Positions 43,426-52,482 of a stretch of DNA of 64,000 bases are shown in pieces; the first letter of the stretch is position 1; every line of letters starts with the position of its first letter. The position numbers and the translations under genes are program-made. The DNA lies in assembly GCF_003363755.1 (NCBI RefSeq), contig NZ_CP031396.1, positions 4,992,501 to 5,056,500 on the forward strand. The letters are read 5' to 3'. Under the pieces are notes generated by a model. It was not told where the DNA came from, made no database searches, and was given only the letters and a program-made list of their open reading frames with translations. This DNA is from Pseudomonas protegens. Lineage in GTDB: Bacteria; Pseudomonadota; Gammaproteobacteria; Pseudomonadales; Pseudomonadaceae.

Positions 43426-44007
43426 ATGCGTACGCCGATCCGCCTTCTTATCAGCCTGCTCGGGGTACTTGCCCTGCCGGCCCAGGCCAACTGGTACCTG
43501 GACAACGAGTCTTCCCGGGTGTCCTTCGTGACCACCAAGAACGCCAGTATTTCCGAGGTCCAGCGCTTCCTGGTGTTGCACGGCAAGGTCGACGCCAAGG
43601 GCCAGGCCCGGTTGCAGATCGAGCTGGACTCGATCAGCAGCGGCATTCCCCTGCGCGATGAGCGCATGCGTCAGGAGCTGTTCCAGGTCCAGCAGTTTCC
43701 CGAAGCGCAGATCACGACGCAGATCAACCTGCGGCCGATCAACGACCTGGCCCCCGGGGCGCAGATCGAGCTGCTGTTGCCGGTCACCGTGGCCCTGCAC
43801 GGCCAGGAACACACCTACAACGCCGAGCTGCTGGCCACTCGCCTTGATGAGCGGCGTTTCCAGGTGGTGACCTTGGAACCGCTGGTTCTCAATGCCGAAG
43901 ACTTCAACCTGGCACCGGGCCTCGACAGTCTGCGCAAAGTGGCTGGCTTGTCGGCCATCAGTTTCTCGGTACCGGTGGGTGCGGTACTGATCTTCACGGC
44001 GCGCTGA
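43426..44007 (+). CDS. YceI-family periplasmic protein
   Basis: A 193-residue YceI-like lipocalin-fold protein. It has a signal peptide (LLISLLGVLALPAQANW) and the family words NWYLDNESSRVSFVTTKNASISEV and FQVQQFPEAQITTQI. Members bind isoprenoid or amide lipids in the periplasm. The ATG at 43426 has GGGAG upstream. One base separates its stop from the phospholipase-D gene, so they are coupled. Confidence 0.87.
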   Translation: MRTPIRLLISLLGVLALPAQANWYLDNESSRVSFVTTKNASISEVQRFLVLHGKVDAKGQARLQIELDSISSGIPLRDERMRQELFQVQQFPEAQITTQINLRPINDLAPGAQIELLLPVTVALHGQEHTYNAELLATRLDERRFQVVTLEPLVLNAEDFNLAPGLDSLRKVAGLSAISFSVPVGAVLIFTAR

Positions 44008-44008
44008 A

Positions 44009-45166
44009 ATGCGCGGAGCGGTGTTCCCCTGGCGTGAAGGCAACCGCTTCGAGCTGTTGATCGACGGTCCCCAGTTCTTTCCGCGCATGCTGGTGGCCAT
44101 TGCCCGCGCCCGGCAGCAGGTGGAGCTGGAGCTGTATCTGGTGGAAGCCGGCGCCTGTGCCGACGCTCTGGTCCAGTCCCTGGTCCAGGCTGCCGAGCGC
44201 GGGGTGCGGGTGCGCTGTCTGTTCGATGACTATGGCAGCCTGGCTTTTACCCAGGCCTTGCGCCTGCGCTTGACCACGGCCGGTGTCGAGCTGCGTTTCT
44301 ACAACCGCCTGAAGTGGCGCCAGGGCTTTCTCAATCTGTATCGCGACCATCGAAAACTGTTGTTGGTGGACCAGTCCCTGGCCGTGGTGGGCGGTACAGG
44401 GGTTACCGATGAGTTCTGGCAGCCCGAGGACAACAGCTGCGACTGGCATGAAGTGATGGTGGAGATCGCCGGGCCCGCGGTGCTGGACTGGCAAAGGCTG
44501 TTCGACCGCCAGTGGAGCGCCAACCTGCGCAAGGGCGCCTGGCGGCCCGACGTGGATTTCGGCCTGCCCCATCTGCCCCGTGTGCCTGACTCGGGGGCGG
44601 GCATGGGCCGGGTGGCTTATGCCGACTCGCGTCAGCATCGCGACATCCTGCATTCACTGATTCGTGCCCTGCACAGCGGCCAGCAGCGCATCTGGCTGGC
44701 CACGCCTTACTTCTTGCCGACGTGGTCGGTGCGGCGCTCACTGCGCAAGGCCGCCGCCCGGGGCGTCGACGTACGCCTGTTGCTGACCGGGCCGCACACC
44801 GATCATCCGGCCGTGCGCTATGCCGGGCACCGTTACTACCCGCGGTTGCTCAAGGCCGGCGTGCGGATTTTCGAGTATCAGCCGCGTTTCCTGCATTTGA
44901 AGATGGTGCTGGTGGACGACTGGGTCAGTGTGGGGTCGTGCAATTTCGACCACTGGAACCTGCGTTTCAACCTGGAAGCCAACCTGGAGGCCCTGGACCC
45001 GCCCCTGACCCACTCCGTGGCGGCGAGCTTCGAGGCGGACTTCGCCCAGAGTGAAGAGATCAGCCTGGCGCAGTGGCGCAACCGGCCGTTGTGGCGGCGG
45101 GTCAAGCAGCGGATCTGGGGTTGGGTCGACCGCCTGGTGGTCAACCTGCTGGACCGGCGCGGCTGA
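44009..45166 (+). CDS. Cardiolipin synthase B-like phospholipase D protein
   Basis: A 385-residue PLD-superfamily protein with two HKD motifs: YRDHRKLLLVDQSLAVVGG near residue 112 and FLHLKMVLVDDWVSVGSCNF near residue 295. Absence of N-terminal membrane spans and the overall length place it with ClsB/YbhO-like cardiolipin synthases. It would join phosphatidyl groups at the inner membrane. It starts one base after the yceI-like stop. Confidence 0.88.
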   Translation: MRGAVFPWREGNRFELLIDGPQFFPRMLVAIARARQQVELELYLVEAGACADALVQSLVQAAERGVRVRCLFDDYGSLAFTQALRLRLTTAGVELRFYNRLKWRQGFLNLYRDHRKLLLVDQSLAVVGGTGVTDEFWQPEDNSCDWHEVMVEIAGPAVLDWQRLFDRQWSANLRKGAWRPDVDFGLPHLPRVPDSGAGMGRVAYADSRQHRDILHSLIRALHSGQQRIWLATPYFLPTWSVRRSLRKAAARGVDVRLLLTGPHTDHPAVRYAGHRYYPRLLKAGVRIFEYQPRFLHLKMVLVDDWVSVGSCNFDHWNLRFNLEANLEALDPPLTHSVAASFEADFAQSEEISLAQWRNRPLWRRVKQRIWGWVDRLVVNLLDRRG

Positions 45167-45190
45167 CCGTCACGGCTGACATGGCTGGCT

Positions 45191-45324
45191 GTAGCCGCTG
45201 CCGGAGGCTGCGAACGAGCGCGAAGCGGTCGCGGCGGTCGTGAGTCCGATGGAGGTTTGGCGGTAGATCGACAAGCAAGGTCCTGCGGACCTTTGCGCAG
45301 CCTCGCAGGCTCGGCAGCGGCTAC
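45191..45324. repeat. GTAGCCGCTGCCG...CGGCAGCGGCTAC repeat element, copy 2
   Basis: A 134-bp copy of the element at 12756, with the same outer inverted ends (one mismatch in the left arm neighbourhood, GCCGGAGG) and the inner AAGGTCCTGCGGACCTTTGC palindrome. Non-coding, between cls-like and bglX genes. Confidence 0.85.
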
Positions 45325-45368
45325 AGATATTGCAGCGATTGTGGGGATTGCTGGGATTGCAGAAGGAG

Positions 45369-45397
45369 GCGGCCGGCGCAGGTCCTGCGCCGGCCGC
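45369..45397. terminator. GC-rich hairpin between the PLD gene and bglX
   Basis: GCGGCCGGCGCAG (45369-45381) pairs perfectly with CTGCGCCGGCCGC (45385-45397) around a 3-base loop. It lies between convergent genes. No T-run, so it may work as a stabiliser or Rho-assisted end. Confidence 0.55.
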
Positions 45398-45406
45398 TGA
45401 CAGGCA

Positions 45407-47698
45407 TCAGAGCAGTTCGAAGCTCTGTTGCTTGACGTCCTGGGAATCCAGGCCGATCTGTACATTGAAGTCGCCCGGTTCTGCGGCGTACTTGAGCTGG
45501 GCGTTGTAGAACTTCAGGTCATCCTCGGTGATGGTGAAGTGAATGGACTTCTCTTCGCCGGCCTTGAGCATGACTTTCTGGAAGTTCTTCAATTCCTTGA
45601 TCGGGCGGATCATCGAGCCGGCCACGTCCTGGATATACAGCTGCACCACGGTTTCGCCGTCACGCTTGCCGGTGTTCTTCACGGTCACGCTGGCATCGAG
45701 CTTGCCGCTCTTGTTCAGGGTGGTGGAGGACAGTGCCATGTCCGACAGGCTGAAGCTGGTGTAGCTCAAGCCATAGCCGAACGGATACAGCGGGCCGGTG
45801 GTGTCGTCGAAGTACTGCGAGGTGTAGTTGCCCGGCTTGCCCGGCGTGAACGGCCGGCCAATGGTCAGGTGGTTGTAGTAGGTGGGAATCTGGCCCACGG
45901 AGCGAGGGAAGGTGATCGGCAGCTTGCCCGACGGGTTGTAGTCGCCGAACAGCACGTCGGCAATGGCGTTGCCGCCCTCGGTGCCGCTGAACCAGGTTTC
46001 CAGGATGGCGTCGGCTTGCTGGTTTTCTTCCAGCAGTGACAGCGGCCGGCCATTCATCAGCACCAGCACCAGAGGCTTGCCGGTGGCCTTGAGGGCCTTG
46101 ATCAGCTCGCGCTGGCTGGCGGGGATGTGCAGGTCGGTGCGGCTCGAAGACTCGTGGGACATGCCACGGGACTCGCCCACAGCGGCCACGATCACGTCCG
46201 CCTGCTTGGCCGCCTTGACCGCTTCGTCGATCATCTGCTGCGCCGGACGCGGGTCGTCCACCACTTCCGGGGCATCGAAGTTGAGGAAGTTCAGGTAGTC
46301 CACCACCTTCTTGTCGGCGGTGATGTTCGAGCCCCGGGCGTACACCAGTTGGGCCTTGTCACCCAGGACGTTGCGCATGCCGTCGTACAGCGTCACCGAC
46401 TGTGTCGGTACGCCAGCGGCGGCCCAGCTGCCCATCATGTCGATGGGGGCCTTGGCCAGGGGGCCGACCAGGGCGATCTTCGCGGTTTTCTTCAGCGGCA
46501 AGGTGTCGTTGTGGTTCTTCAGCAGCACCAGGCTGCGGCGGGCGATGTCCCGGGCGTCGCTGCGGTGCAGGCGGCTTTCGGCGTTGGTGTCGGCCGGGTC
46601 GTCCTCGGCCTTGCCGATGCGCACGTAAGGGTCCTTGAACAGGCCCATGTCGTACTTGGCCGCCAGCACTTCACGCACCGCGTTGTCGATGTCCTTCTGC
46701 TCGATCTCGCCGGACTTGAGCAGCCCCGGCAGTTCCTTGCCGTACAGCGAGTCGTTCATGCTCATGTCGATGCCGGCCTTGATTGCCAGCTTGGCGGCCT
46801 CGCGACCGTCCTTGGCGACGCCGTGGCGGATCAGCTCGATGATCGCCCCGTGGTCGCTCACCGCCAGGCCCTTGAAGCCCCATTCCTTGCGCAACAGGTC
46901 GTTCATCAGCCAGGTGTTGGAGGTGGCCGGCACGCCGTTGATGGAGTTCAGGGCCACCATCACTCCGCCGGCACCGGCGTCAATGGCTGCGCGGTAGGGC
47001 GGCAGGTAGTCCTGGTACATCTTCACCGGGCTCATGTCGACGATGTTGTAGTCGCGACCGCCCTCCACCGCGCCGTACAGGGCGAAGTGCTTGACGCTGG
47101 CCATGATGCTGTCCGGCAGGGCCGGGCTCTGGCCCTGGTAGGCATTGACCATGACCTTGGCGATGCGCGAGACCAGGTAGGTGTCTTCGCCGAAGCCTTC
47201 GGAGGTACGGCCCCAGCGAGGATCGCGGGAGATGTCCACCATCGGCGCGAAGGTGATGTCCAGGCTGTCGGCGCTGGCCTCCTTGGCGGCGATGCGCCCG
47301 GAGCGACCGATGGCGTCCATATCCCAGCTGGACGCCAGGGCCAGGCTGATGGGGAAGATGGTCCGGTGGCCGTGGATCACGTCATAGGCGAAGAACATCG
47401 GGATCTTCAGCCGGCTGCGCATGGCCGCGTCCTGCATCGGCCGGTTTTCCGGGCGGGTGATGGAGTTGAAAGTGCCGCCGATATTGCCCGCGGCGATTTC
47501 CTTGCGGATCAGCTCGCGGGGCATTTCCGGGCCGATGCTGATCAGGCGCAACTGGCCGATCTTCTCTTCCAGGGTCATGCGCTTGAGCAGGTCGTTGATA
47601 AAGGCGTCTTTGTTTTCCAGGGGGACCGGGGCAGATTCGGCCAACACAGGGTGACTGGCCAGGCTGACCAGCAGGCCCAGCAAACACAGCTTATTCAT
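45407..47698 (-). CDS. bglX: BglX-like periplasmic beta-glucosidase (GH3)
   Basis: A 763-residue glycoside hydrolase family 3 enzyme with a Sec signal peptide (MNKLCLLGLLVSLASHPVLA). The catalytic Asp is in GFKGLAVSDHGAIIELIRHG, and substrate-binding words FAPMVDISRDPRWGRTSEGFGEDTYLVS and KHFALYGAVEGGRDYN are present, then the C-terminal sandwich and a fibronectin-III-like domain. The ATG at 47698 is chosen because the signal peptide begins there; the frame upstream to 47983 covers a palindromic repeat and is not coding. It cleaves beta-glucosides such as cellobiose in the periplasm. Confidence 0.93.
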   Translation of the reverse strand: MNKLCLLGLLVSLASHPVLAESAPVPLENKDAFINDLLKRMTLEEKIGQLRLISIGPEMPRELIRKEIAAGNIGGTFNSITRPENRPMQDAAMRSRLKIPMFFAYDVIHGHRTIFPISLALASSWDMDAIGRSGRIAAKEASADSLDITFAPMVDISRDPRWGRTSEGFGEDTYLVSRIAKVMVNAYQGQSPALPDSIMASVKHFALYGAVEGGRDYNIVDMSPVKMYQDYLPPYRAAIDAGAGGVMVALNSINGVPATSNTWLMNDLLRKEWGFKGLAVSDHGAIIELIRHGVAKDGREAAKLAIKAGIDMSMNDSLYGKELPGLLKSGEIEQKDIDNAVREVLAAKYDMGLFKDPYVRIGKAEDDPADTNAESRLHRSDARDIARRSLVLLKNHNDTLPLKKTAKIALVGPLAKAPIDMMGSWAAAGVPTQSVTLYDGMRNVLGDKAQLVYARGSNITADKKVVDYLNFLNFDAPEVVDDPRPAQQMIDEAVKAAKQADVIVAAVGESRGMSHESSSRTDLHIPASQRELIKALKATGKPLVLVLMNGRPLSLLEENQQADAILETWFSGTEGGNAIADVLFGDYNPSGKLPITFPRSVGQIPTYYNHLTIGRPFTPGKPGNYTSQYFDDTTGPLYPFGYGLSYTSFSLSDMALSSTTLNKSGKLDASVTVKNTGKRDGETVVQLYIQDVAGSMIRPIKELKNFQKVMLKAGEEKSIHFTITEDDLKFYNAQLKYAAEPGDFNVQIGLDSQDVKQQSFELL

Positions 47699-47805
47699 GA
47701 ATAGTGTTCTCAAGGGCTCAAGACCGACGCATGAGTGACGCGTCGAACAGCCAAAATTTAGGGAGCGACTATTGTTGTTCAGATAAATCCAGCACACTTC
47801 AGGCC

Positions 47806-47948
47806 GTGTGAAAACCACTGCGTTCGGCAATACGGCGTTAAAAACAGGCTCGTGCGCGAGTCCGATCGGAATGCTCATGTAGGCTCCTACACTTCGCGTC
47901 CTCGCCTGTTTTTGCTTTGTCTTGCCTTCACTCGCGACGTTTTCACAC
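47806..47948. repeat. 143-bp nested palindromic element between bglX and lemA
   Basis: GTGTGAAAAC (47806-47815) and GTTTTCACAC (47939-47948) bound the element. Inside are AAAAACAGGC (47840-47849) with GCCTGTTTTT (47904-47913), and a central TGTAGGCTCCTACA palindrome. It lies in a 399-bp gene-free stretch and looks like a non-autonomous repeat or a large structured RNA. Confidence 0.6.
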
Positions 47949-48097
47949 CGCCTTATTTCTGAACTCTTTTTCGCGCTGGGCATCTTTTAGCCCATCAGCC
48001 CGATGCATTCCAGTGGCGCAGGCAGATTTTGCCCCACAGAATGTGTGAAAACGGGCAAAAGATTCTTTTCCATCAGTTTGTGCAAGGAGCCCCACCC

Positions 48098-48706
48098 ATG
48101 AACATCACCCAAAGCCTGCGCTTGAGCTGGCCCGTCGCTGCCCTGTTGTTGCTTGCCAGCCTGCTCAGCGGCTGCGGCATCAACAACATTCCGACCCTGG
48201 ACGAGCAGGTCAAGGCCGACTGGGGCCAGGTGCAGAACCAGTATCAGCGCCGCGCCGACCTGATCCCCAACCTGGTGGAGACCGTCAAGGGCTACGCCAA
48301 GCACGAGGAAGCCACCCTGACCGCGGTGATCGAGGCGCGGGCCAAGGCCACTTCGATCCAGGTGGACGCCAGCACCCTGGACAACCCGGAAAAACTCAAG
48401 CAGTTCCAGCAGGCCCAGGATCAGTTGAGTGGTGCCCTGAGCCGTCTGATGGTGGTCTCCGAGCGTTATCCGGATCTGAAGGCCAACCAGAACTTCCTGG
48501 CCCTGCAATCTCAGCTGGAAGGCACCGAGAACCGCATCGCCGTGGCCCGCCGCGACTTCATCCTCGCGGTGCAGAAGTACAACACCGAGATCCGCACCTT
48601 CCCCGGCCGCCTGTGGCACAGCCTGATGTACAGCGACCTGCCGGTGCGTGAAACCTTCGAGGCCACCAGCCCCGACGCCGACAAAGCGCCGCAAGTGAAA
48701 TTCTGA
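48098..48706 (+). CDS. lemA: LemA-family lipoprotein
   Basis: A 202-residue LemA protein. The N-terminus has a signal with lipobox LLSGC (Cys about 27). The conserved LemA start NNIPTLDEQVKADWGQVQNQ, YQRRADLIPNLVETVKGYA, then long helices and the C-terminal FPGRLWHSLMYSD are all present. The cellular role of LemA is not settled; it is often paired with TPM-domain proteins, as here. AAGGAG lies about ten bases before the ATG. Its stop overlaps the next gene start by one base. Confidence 0.92.
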   Translation: MNITQSLRLSWPVAALLLLASLLSGCGINNIPTLDEQVKADWGQVQNQYQRRADLIPNLVETVKGYAKHEEATLTAVIEARAKATSIQVDASTLDNPEKLKQFQQAQDQLSGALSRLMVVSERYPDLKANQNFLALQSQLEGTENRIAVARRDFILAVQKYNTEIRTFPGRLWHSLMYSDLPVRETFEATSPDADKAPQVKF

Positions 48707-49656
48707 TGGCCCTCGGGCAGCGCGTGCTACGAGGCGCGCTGCTGTGGCTGGGGCTGGTGAGTGGCGCCGTACTGGCGCAACCCTCAGGTTCAACACCCAT
48801 GGATGGGGTGCCGTTGCGTGCGACGCAGCCCTCTGTCCAGGTCGGGCCTGCACCGGCCACGGCCACGGCGACAGCGGCACCGATTGCAAGCCTGTTCCCC
48901 CCGTTGACCGGGCGTGTGGTGGACACCGCCCAGTTGCTGACGCCTTCGGCGCAGGTCTACCTGACGCAGATGCTCGAACGGCTTGAACAAAGCACCAGCG
49001 ACCAGGTGGTGGTGGTCACGGTGCCGAGCCTGGGCGGCTACAGCATCGAGGAGTTCGGCCTGCAACTGGGCCGGCACTGGGGCATCGGCCGCAAGGACAG
49101 GAACAACGGTGTCCTGCTGCTGGTGGCCAAGGACGAGCGCCAGGTGCGGATCGAGGTGGGCTACGGGCTGGAAGGGCGGATCGACGATATCTGGGCGCAC
49201 CTGATTATCAACGACTCGATCATTCCGTACTTCAAGGATGAGCTGTACTCCTCCGGGATCATTACCGGCACCACCTCCATCGTGCGTCTGCTGGAGCCCA
49301 ACAGCACGCGGATGCTGGAGCATCGCTGGGTGGTGCAGAGCTGGTACCAGCAGATCGAATGGCTGTGGTGGTTCAAGCTGGTGTTTTTCTCGGTGTTCGT
49401 CGGCGTGCCGCTGGTTGGGCTCTTGCTCTACACGCGCGACGACGGTGAAGCGGCAAGCGCCGGGCGGCGGGACACCGGCGATGACTCGTCCAGGCGCGAG
49501 CCCAGGGCCGAGCGCGACAGCCGTGCGAGCAGCGGTTCATTCGACTGGTTCGACTCCAGCAGCTCCAGCTCCAGCTCCAGTTCCAGCTCGGATTCGGACA
49601 GTTTCAGGGGCGGTGGTGGCAGTTTTGGCGGTGGCGGGGCGTCTGGCAGTTGGTAG
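48706..49656 (+). CDS. TPM-domain membrane protein with serine-rich tail
   Basis: A 316-residue protein with a signal peptide, a TPM (YgcG) domain (about residues 65-195: LTGRVVDTAQLLTPSAQVYL, HWGIGRKDRNNGVLLLVAKD, VRIEVGYGLEG), a transmembrane span (about 222-245) and a cytoplasmic or low-complexity tail. The tail has 12 consecutive Ser (49555-49590), then SDSDS and a short glycine-rich end. Overlaps lemA by one base. Function of the family is linked loosely to photosystem repair in plants and membrane stress in bacteria; unknown here. Confidence 0.85.
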   Translation: MALGQRVLRGALLWLGLVSGAVLAQPSGSTPMDGVPLRATQPSVQVGPAPATATATAAPIASLFPPLTGRVVDTAQLLTPSAQVYLTQMLERLEQSTSDQVVVVTVPSLGGYSIEEFGLQLGRHWGIGRKDRNNGVLLLVAKDERQVRIEVGYGLEGRIDDIWAHLIINDSIIPYFKDELYSSGIITGTTSIVRLLEPNSTRMLEHRWVVQSWYQQIEWLWWFKLVFFSVFVGVPLVGLLLYTRDDGEAASAGRRDTGDDSSRREPRAERDSRASSGSFDWFDSSSSSSSSSSSSDSDSFRGGGGSFGGGGASGSW

Positions 49657-49689
49657 TACACGCGGACAAACATTAAGGATGAGGTGCTG

Positions 49690-50448
49690 ATGCGACTCTA
49701 TAAAATCGGCCTGGTGCTGTTGCTCTGGGTCTTCGCGGTCTCGGCCCAGGCCGAACTCAGGTTCCCGGCCCTGACCGGGCGGGTGGTGGACGACGCGCAG
49801 ATGATCGAGCCGAGCGTCCGCGCCCAGCTGACTCGGCAACTGCAAGCCCACGAACAGGCCACCAGCGAACAGTTGGTGGTGGTGACCCTGCCGGACCTGC
49901 AAGGCGCCAGCATCGAGGACTACGGCTACCAGTTGGGGCGCCACTGGGGCATCGGCCAGAAGGACAAGAACAACGGCGCGCTGCTGATCGTCGCTCGGGA
50001 CGAGCGCAAGCTGCGCATCGAAGTGGGCTACGGCCTGGAGGAGCGCCTGACCGACGCCCAGGCCTCGGTGATCATCAACCAGGTGATCACCCCGGCGTTC
50101 AAGACCGGGCAGTTCAGCAAGGGCATCAGCGACGGGGTTTCGGCCATGCTCCTGGTGCTCGGCGGCACGCCGCTGGACGAGCCGGCCACGGCCTACGACA
50201 GCGGCGGCGAGAGCAGCGACCAGGAGGATTTTGTCCAGCGTCACCCGTGGCTGTTCCTCTTCATGGTGCTGCTGTTCATCCTGGTGGTGATGGTGGCGCA
50301 GGCGCTCGGTTTCATCACCACCACCAGCGGTCGTGGCGGTGGTGGGGGTGGTTTCGGCGGTGGCGGTTTTGGTGGTGGGTCCGGCGGTGGCGGCTTCAGC
50401 GGTGGCGGCGGCAGTTTTGGCGGCGGCGGTTCCTCCGGCGGCTGGTAA
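49690..50448 (+). CDS. TPM-domain membrane protein with glycine-rich tail
   Basis: A 252-residue paralogue of the preceding gene. Signal peptide to about residue 20 (VLLLWVFAVSAQA), TPM domain (about 23-150: LTGRVVDDAQMIEPSVRAQL, HWGIGQKDKNNGALLIVARD), a membrane span (about 185-205) and a long Gly-rich tail GGGGGGFGGGGFGGGSGGGG. I take the ATG at 49690, which has GAGG five bases before it. Gap to the previous gene is 33 bases. Confidence 0.87.
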   Translation: MRLYKIGLVLLLWVFAVSAQAELRFPALTGRVVDDAQMIEPSVRAQLTRQLQAHEQATSEQLVVVTLPDLQGASIEDYGYQLGRHWGIGQKDKNNGALLIVARDERKLRIEVGYGLEERLTDAQASVIINQVITPAFKTGQFSKGISDGVSAMLLVLGGTPLDEPATAYDSGGESSDQEDFVQRHPWLFLFMVLLFILVVMVAQALGFITTTSGRGGGGGGFGGGGFGGGSGGGGFSGGGGSFGGGGSSGGW

Positions 50449-50477
50449 CTCAAAATAAGAAGCGGAAATCCAACGAC

Positions 50478-51095
50478 ATGGCATTACTCAGTGAATACGA
50501 ACAACGGCAAGTGGCCGAAGCCATTGCCCGGGTGGAGCAGCAGACCGACGCCGAACTGGTGACAGTGCTGGCCGCCCGGGCCGACGACTACGCCTATATC
50601 CCGCTGCTCTGGGCCAGCCTGCTGGCGCTGGTGGTGCCGGGGCTGGTGCACTACGCCACCGGCTGGCTGAACATGCACCTGTTGCTGCTGGCGCAATGGG
50701 CGACCTTCATCGTGCTGTGCCTGGTGTTTCGCCTGCCGCGGATCACCACCCGGCTGATCCCGCGTTCGGTGCGCCATTGGCGGGCTTCCAACCTGGCCCG
50801 GCGCCAGTTCCTCGAACAGAACCTGCACCACACCGTGGGCGGCACCGGGGTGCTGATCTTTGTCAGCGAAGCCGAGCGCTACGTGGAAATCCTCGTGGAC
50901 GAAGGCATTTCCAAGCGTCTGGATAACAAGCAGTGGAACGGTATCGTGCGCAACTTTACCCAGCAGGTCCGGCAGGGCCAGACCCTGCAGGGCTTCCTCG
51001 ACTGCATTGAGGCCAGCGGCGAACTGCTCAAGGCCCATGTGCCCCTGACCCAGGTGCGCAATGAATTGCCCAACCGCCTGGTGGTGCTCAACTGA
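50478..51095 (+). CDS. TPM-domain protein, shorter form with two membrane spans
   Basis: A 205-residue third TPM-family gene, no signal peptide. Two hydrophobic segments (about 40-60 and 65-85) lie inside the TPM fold, whose ends are visible as EYEQRQVAEAIARVEQQTDAEL and GTGVLIFVSEAERYVEILVD. The paralogues' Gly or Ser tails are absent. It ends the lemA-TPM-TPM-TPM operon. Confidence 0.87.
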   Translation: MALLSEYEQRQVAEAIARVEQQTDAELVTVLAARADDYAYIPLLWASLLALVVPGLVHYATGWLNMHLLLLAQWATFIVLCLVFRLPRITTRLIPRSVRHWRASNLARRQFLEQNLHHTVGGTGVLIFVSEAERYVEILVDEGISKRLDNKQWNGIVRNFTQQVRQGQTLQGFLDCIEASGELLKAHVPLTQVRNELPNRLVVLN

Positions 51096-51264
51096 GCCCC
51101 TTGGGGGCCGGCTTGCCGGCCCATGGCCCCTGAGCCTTCCACTGCCCTGGGGAGACGATTTTTTTACCGTCGGGTGAATAACTCCGTGCCCCGACGGGGT
51201 TTGCTCCCTAAAATACCCGCCACTCCCTGATTCACACCCCGCATCGCCCGAGGCACCTGCCCCC

Positions 51265-52482
51265 ATGTCTGTGACCGCACCTTCCGCCCGTCCCGCGCCG
51301 GATCATCATGCCCAGTTCCTGCAATTGCTCGACACCAGCCTTGCGCAGAACGCCTTTATCAAGCTGGTACTGGCCAAGCACGTGGGCCCGGAGGCGGACC
51401 TGCAACGCCTGATCATCAAGCAACTGACGGTCAAGGAGCAGCCGTGCCTGTCCTTCGTCTATCGCTACAAGACCCGCGACATCACCAAGAACTTCACCCT
51501 GGACGAAGGCAGCGCCGCCATCGCCGAGCTGCTGCCGGCTGCGTTCAAGAATGCCCACCTGCTGACCCTGACCGACGAAGTGCAGCTCGAATACAGCAAG
51601 AAGGGCAAGAGTTCGCTGTTCAAGGGCAAGCCGCAAATCCAGCGCGATGTGCCGTCCGCCGAGCACAACCGCGAGAAGAACCGCTTTCTCGACCTGAGCC
51701 GGCCTTTCCTGGCCGATCTTGGGGTGACCAACAAGCAGCACGAACTGATCCCGGCCATGTCGCGCAAGTGGAAGCAGATCAACAAGTTCATCGAGGTCTT
51801 CAGCCACGCCCTGGGCAGCTCGCCGATCAAGCTCGATCAGCCGGTGCGGGTCGCGGACTTCGGCTCCGGCAAGGGCTACCTGACGTTCGCCATCCACGAT
51901 TACCTGCGCAACACCCTCAAGGCCGAGGGCGAAGTCACCGGCGTCGAATTACGCGAGGACATGGTGACCCTGTGCAACACCGCGGCGCAGCGCCTGGAAC
52001 ACCCGGGCCTGGTGTTCAAGTGCGGTGACGTGCGCAGCGTAGCCCCCAGCCAGCTGGACGTGATGATCGCCCTGCATGCCTGCGACATCGCCACCGACTA
52101 CGCGATTCACACCGGCATCCGCTCCGGCGCGGCGATCATCATGTGCTCGCCGTGCTGCCACAAGCAGATCCGCCTGCAGATCCAGAGCCCGGCGCTGCTC
52201 AAGCCGATGCTGCAATACGGTCTGCACCTGGGACAGCAGGCGGAGATGGTCACCGACAGCCTGCGGGCGCTGTTCCTCGAAGCCTGTGGTTATGAAACCA
52301 AGGTCTTCGAGTTCATCTCCCTGGAGCACACCAACAAGAACAAGATGATCCTGGCGGTCAAGCGCGCCGAGCCGGTTGACCCGACCCAGTTGCTGGCCAG
52401 GATCGAAGAACTCAAGGCCTTCTACCAGATCAGCGAACACTGCCTGGAAACCCTGCTCAAGGCCGATGGCTATCTCGGCTGA
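51265..52482 (+). CDS. SAM-dependent methyltransferase (PF13679-like)
   Basis: A 405-residue protein. Residues about 195-330 form a class I methyltransferase domain: motif I VRVADFGSGKGYLTFAIHDY, a GVELRED acidic loop, GDVRSV, and IALHACDIATDYAIHTGI followed by CSPCCHKQI. The CSPCC-type motif resembles METTL25/GSTCD-type proteins. Residues 1-190 are an accessory domain. The substrate is not known. Its 3' end overlaps the convergent DMT gene by 13 bases. Confidence 0.85.
   Translation: MSVTAPSARPAPDHHAQFLQLLDTSLAQNAFIKLVLAKHVGPEADLQRLIIKQLTVKEQPCLSFVYRYKTRDITKNFTLDEGSAAIAELLPAAFKNAHLLTLTDEVQLEYSKKGKSSLFKGKPQIQRDVPSAEHNREKNRFLDLSRPFLADLGVTNKQHELIPAMSRKWKQINKFIEVFSHALGSSPIKLDQPVRVADFGSGKGYLTFAIHDYLRNTLKAEGEVTGVELREDMVTLCNTAAQRLEHPGLVFKCGDVRSVAPSQLDVMIALHACDIATDYAIHTGIRSGAAIIMCSPCCHKQIRLQIQSPALLKPMLQYGLHLGQQAEMVTDSLRALFLEACGYETKVFEFISLEHTNKNKMILAVKRAEPVDPTQLLARIEELKAFYQISEHCLETLLKADGYLG

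Noticed and set aside
46127..47704. 525-codon + strand frame opposite bglX
   Set aside because: Antisense shadow; it has no ribosome site and no recognisable domain.
47699..47983. N-terminal extension of BglX
   Set aside because: It covers a nested palindromic repeat, and the signal peptide begins at 47698.
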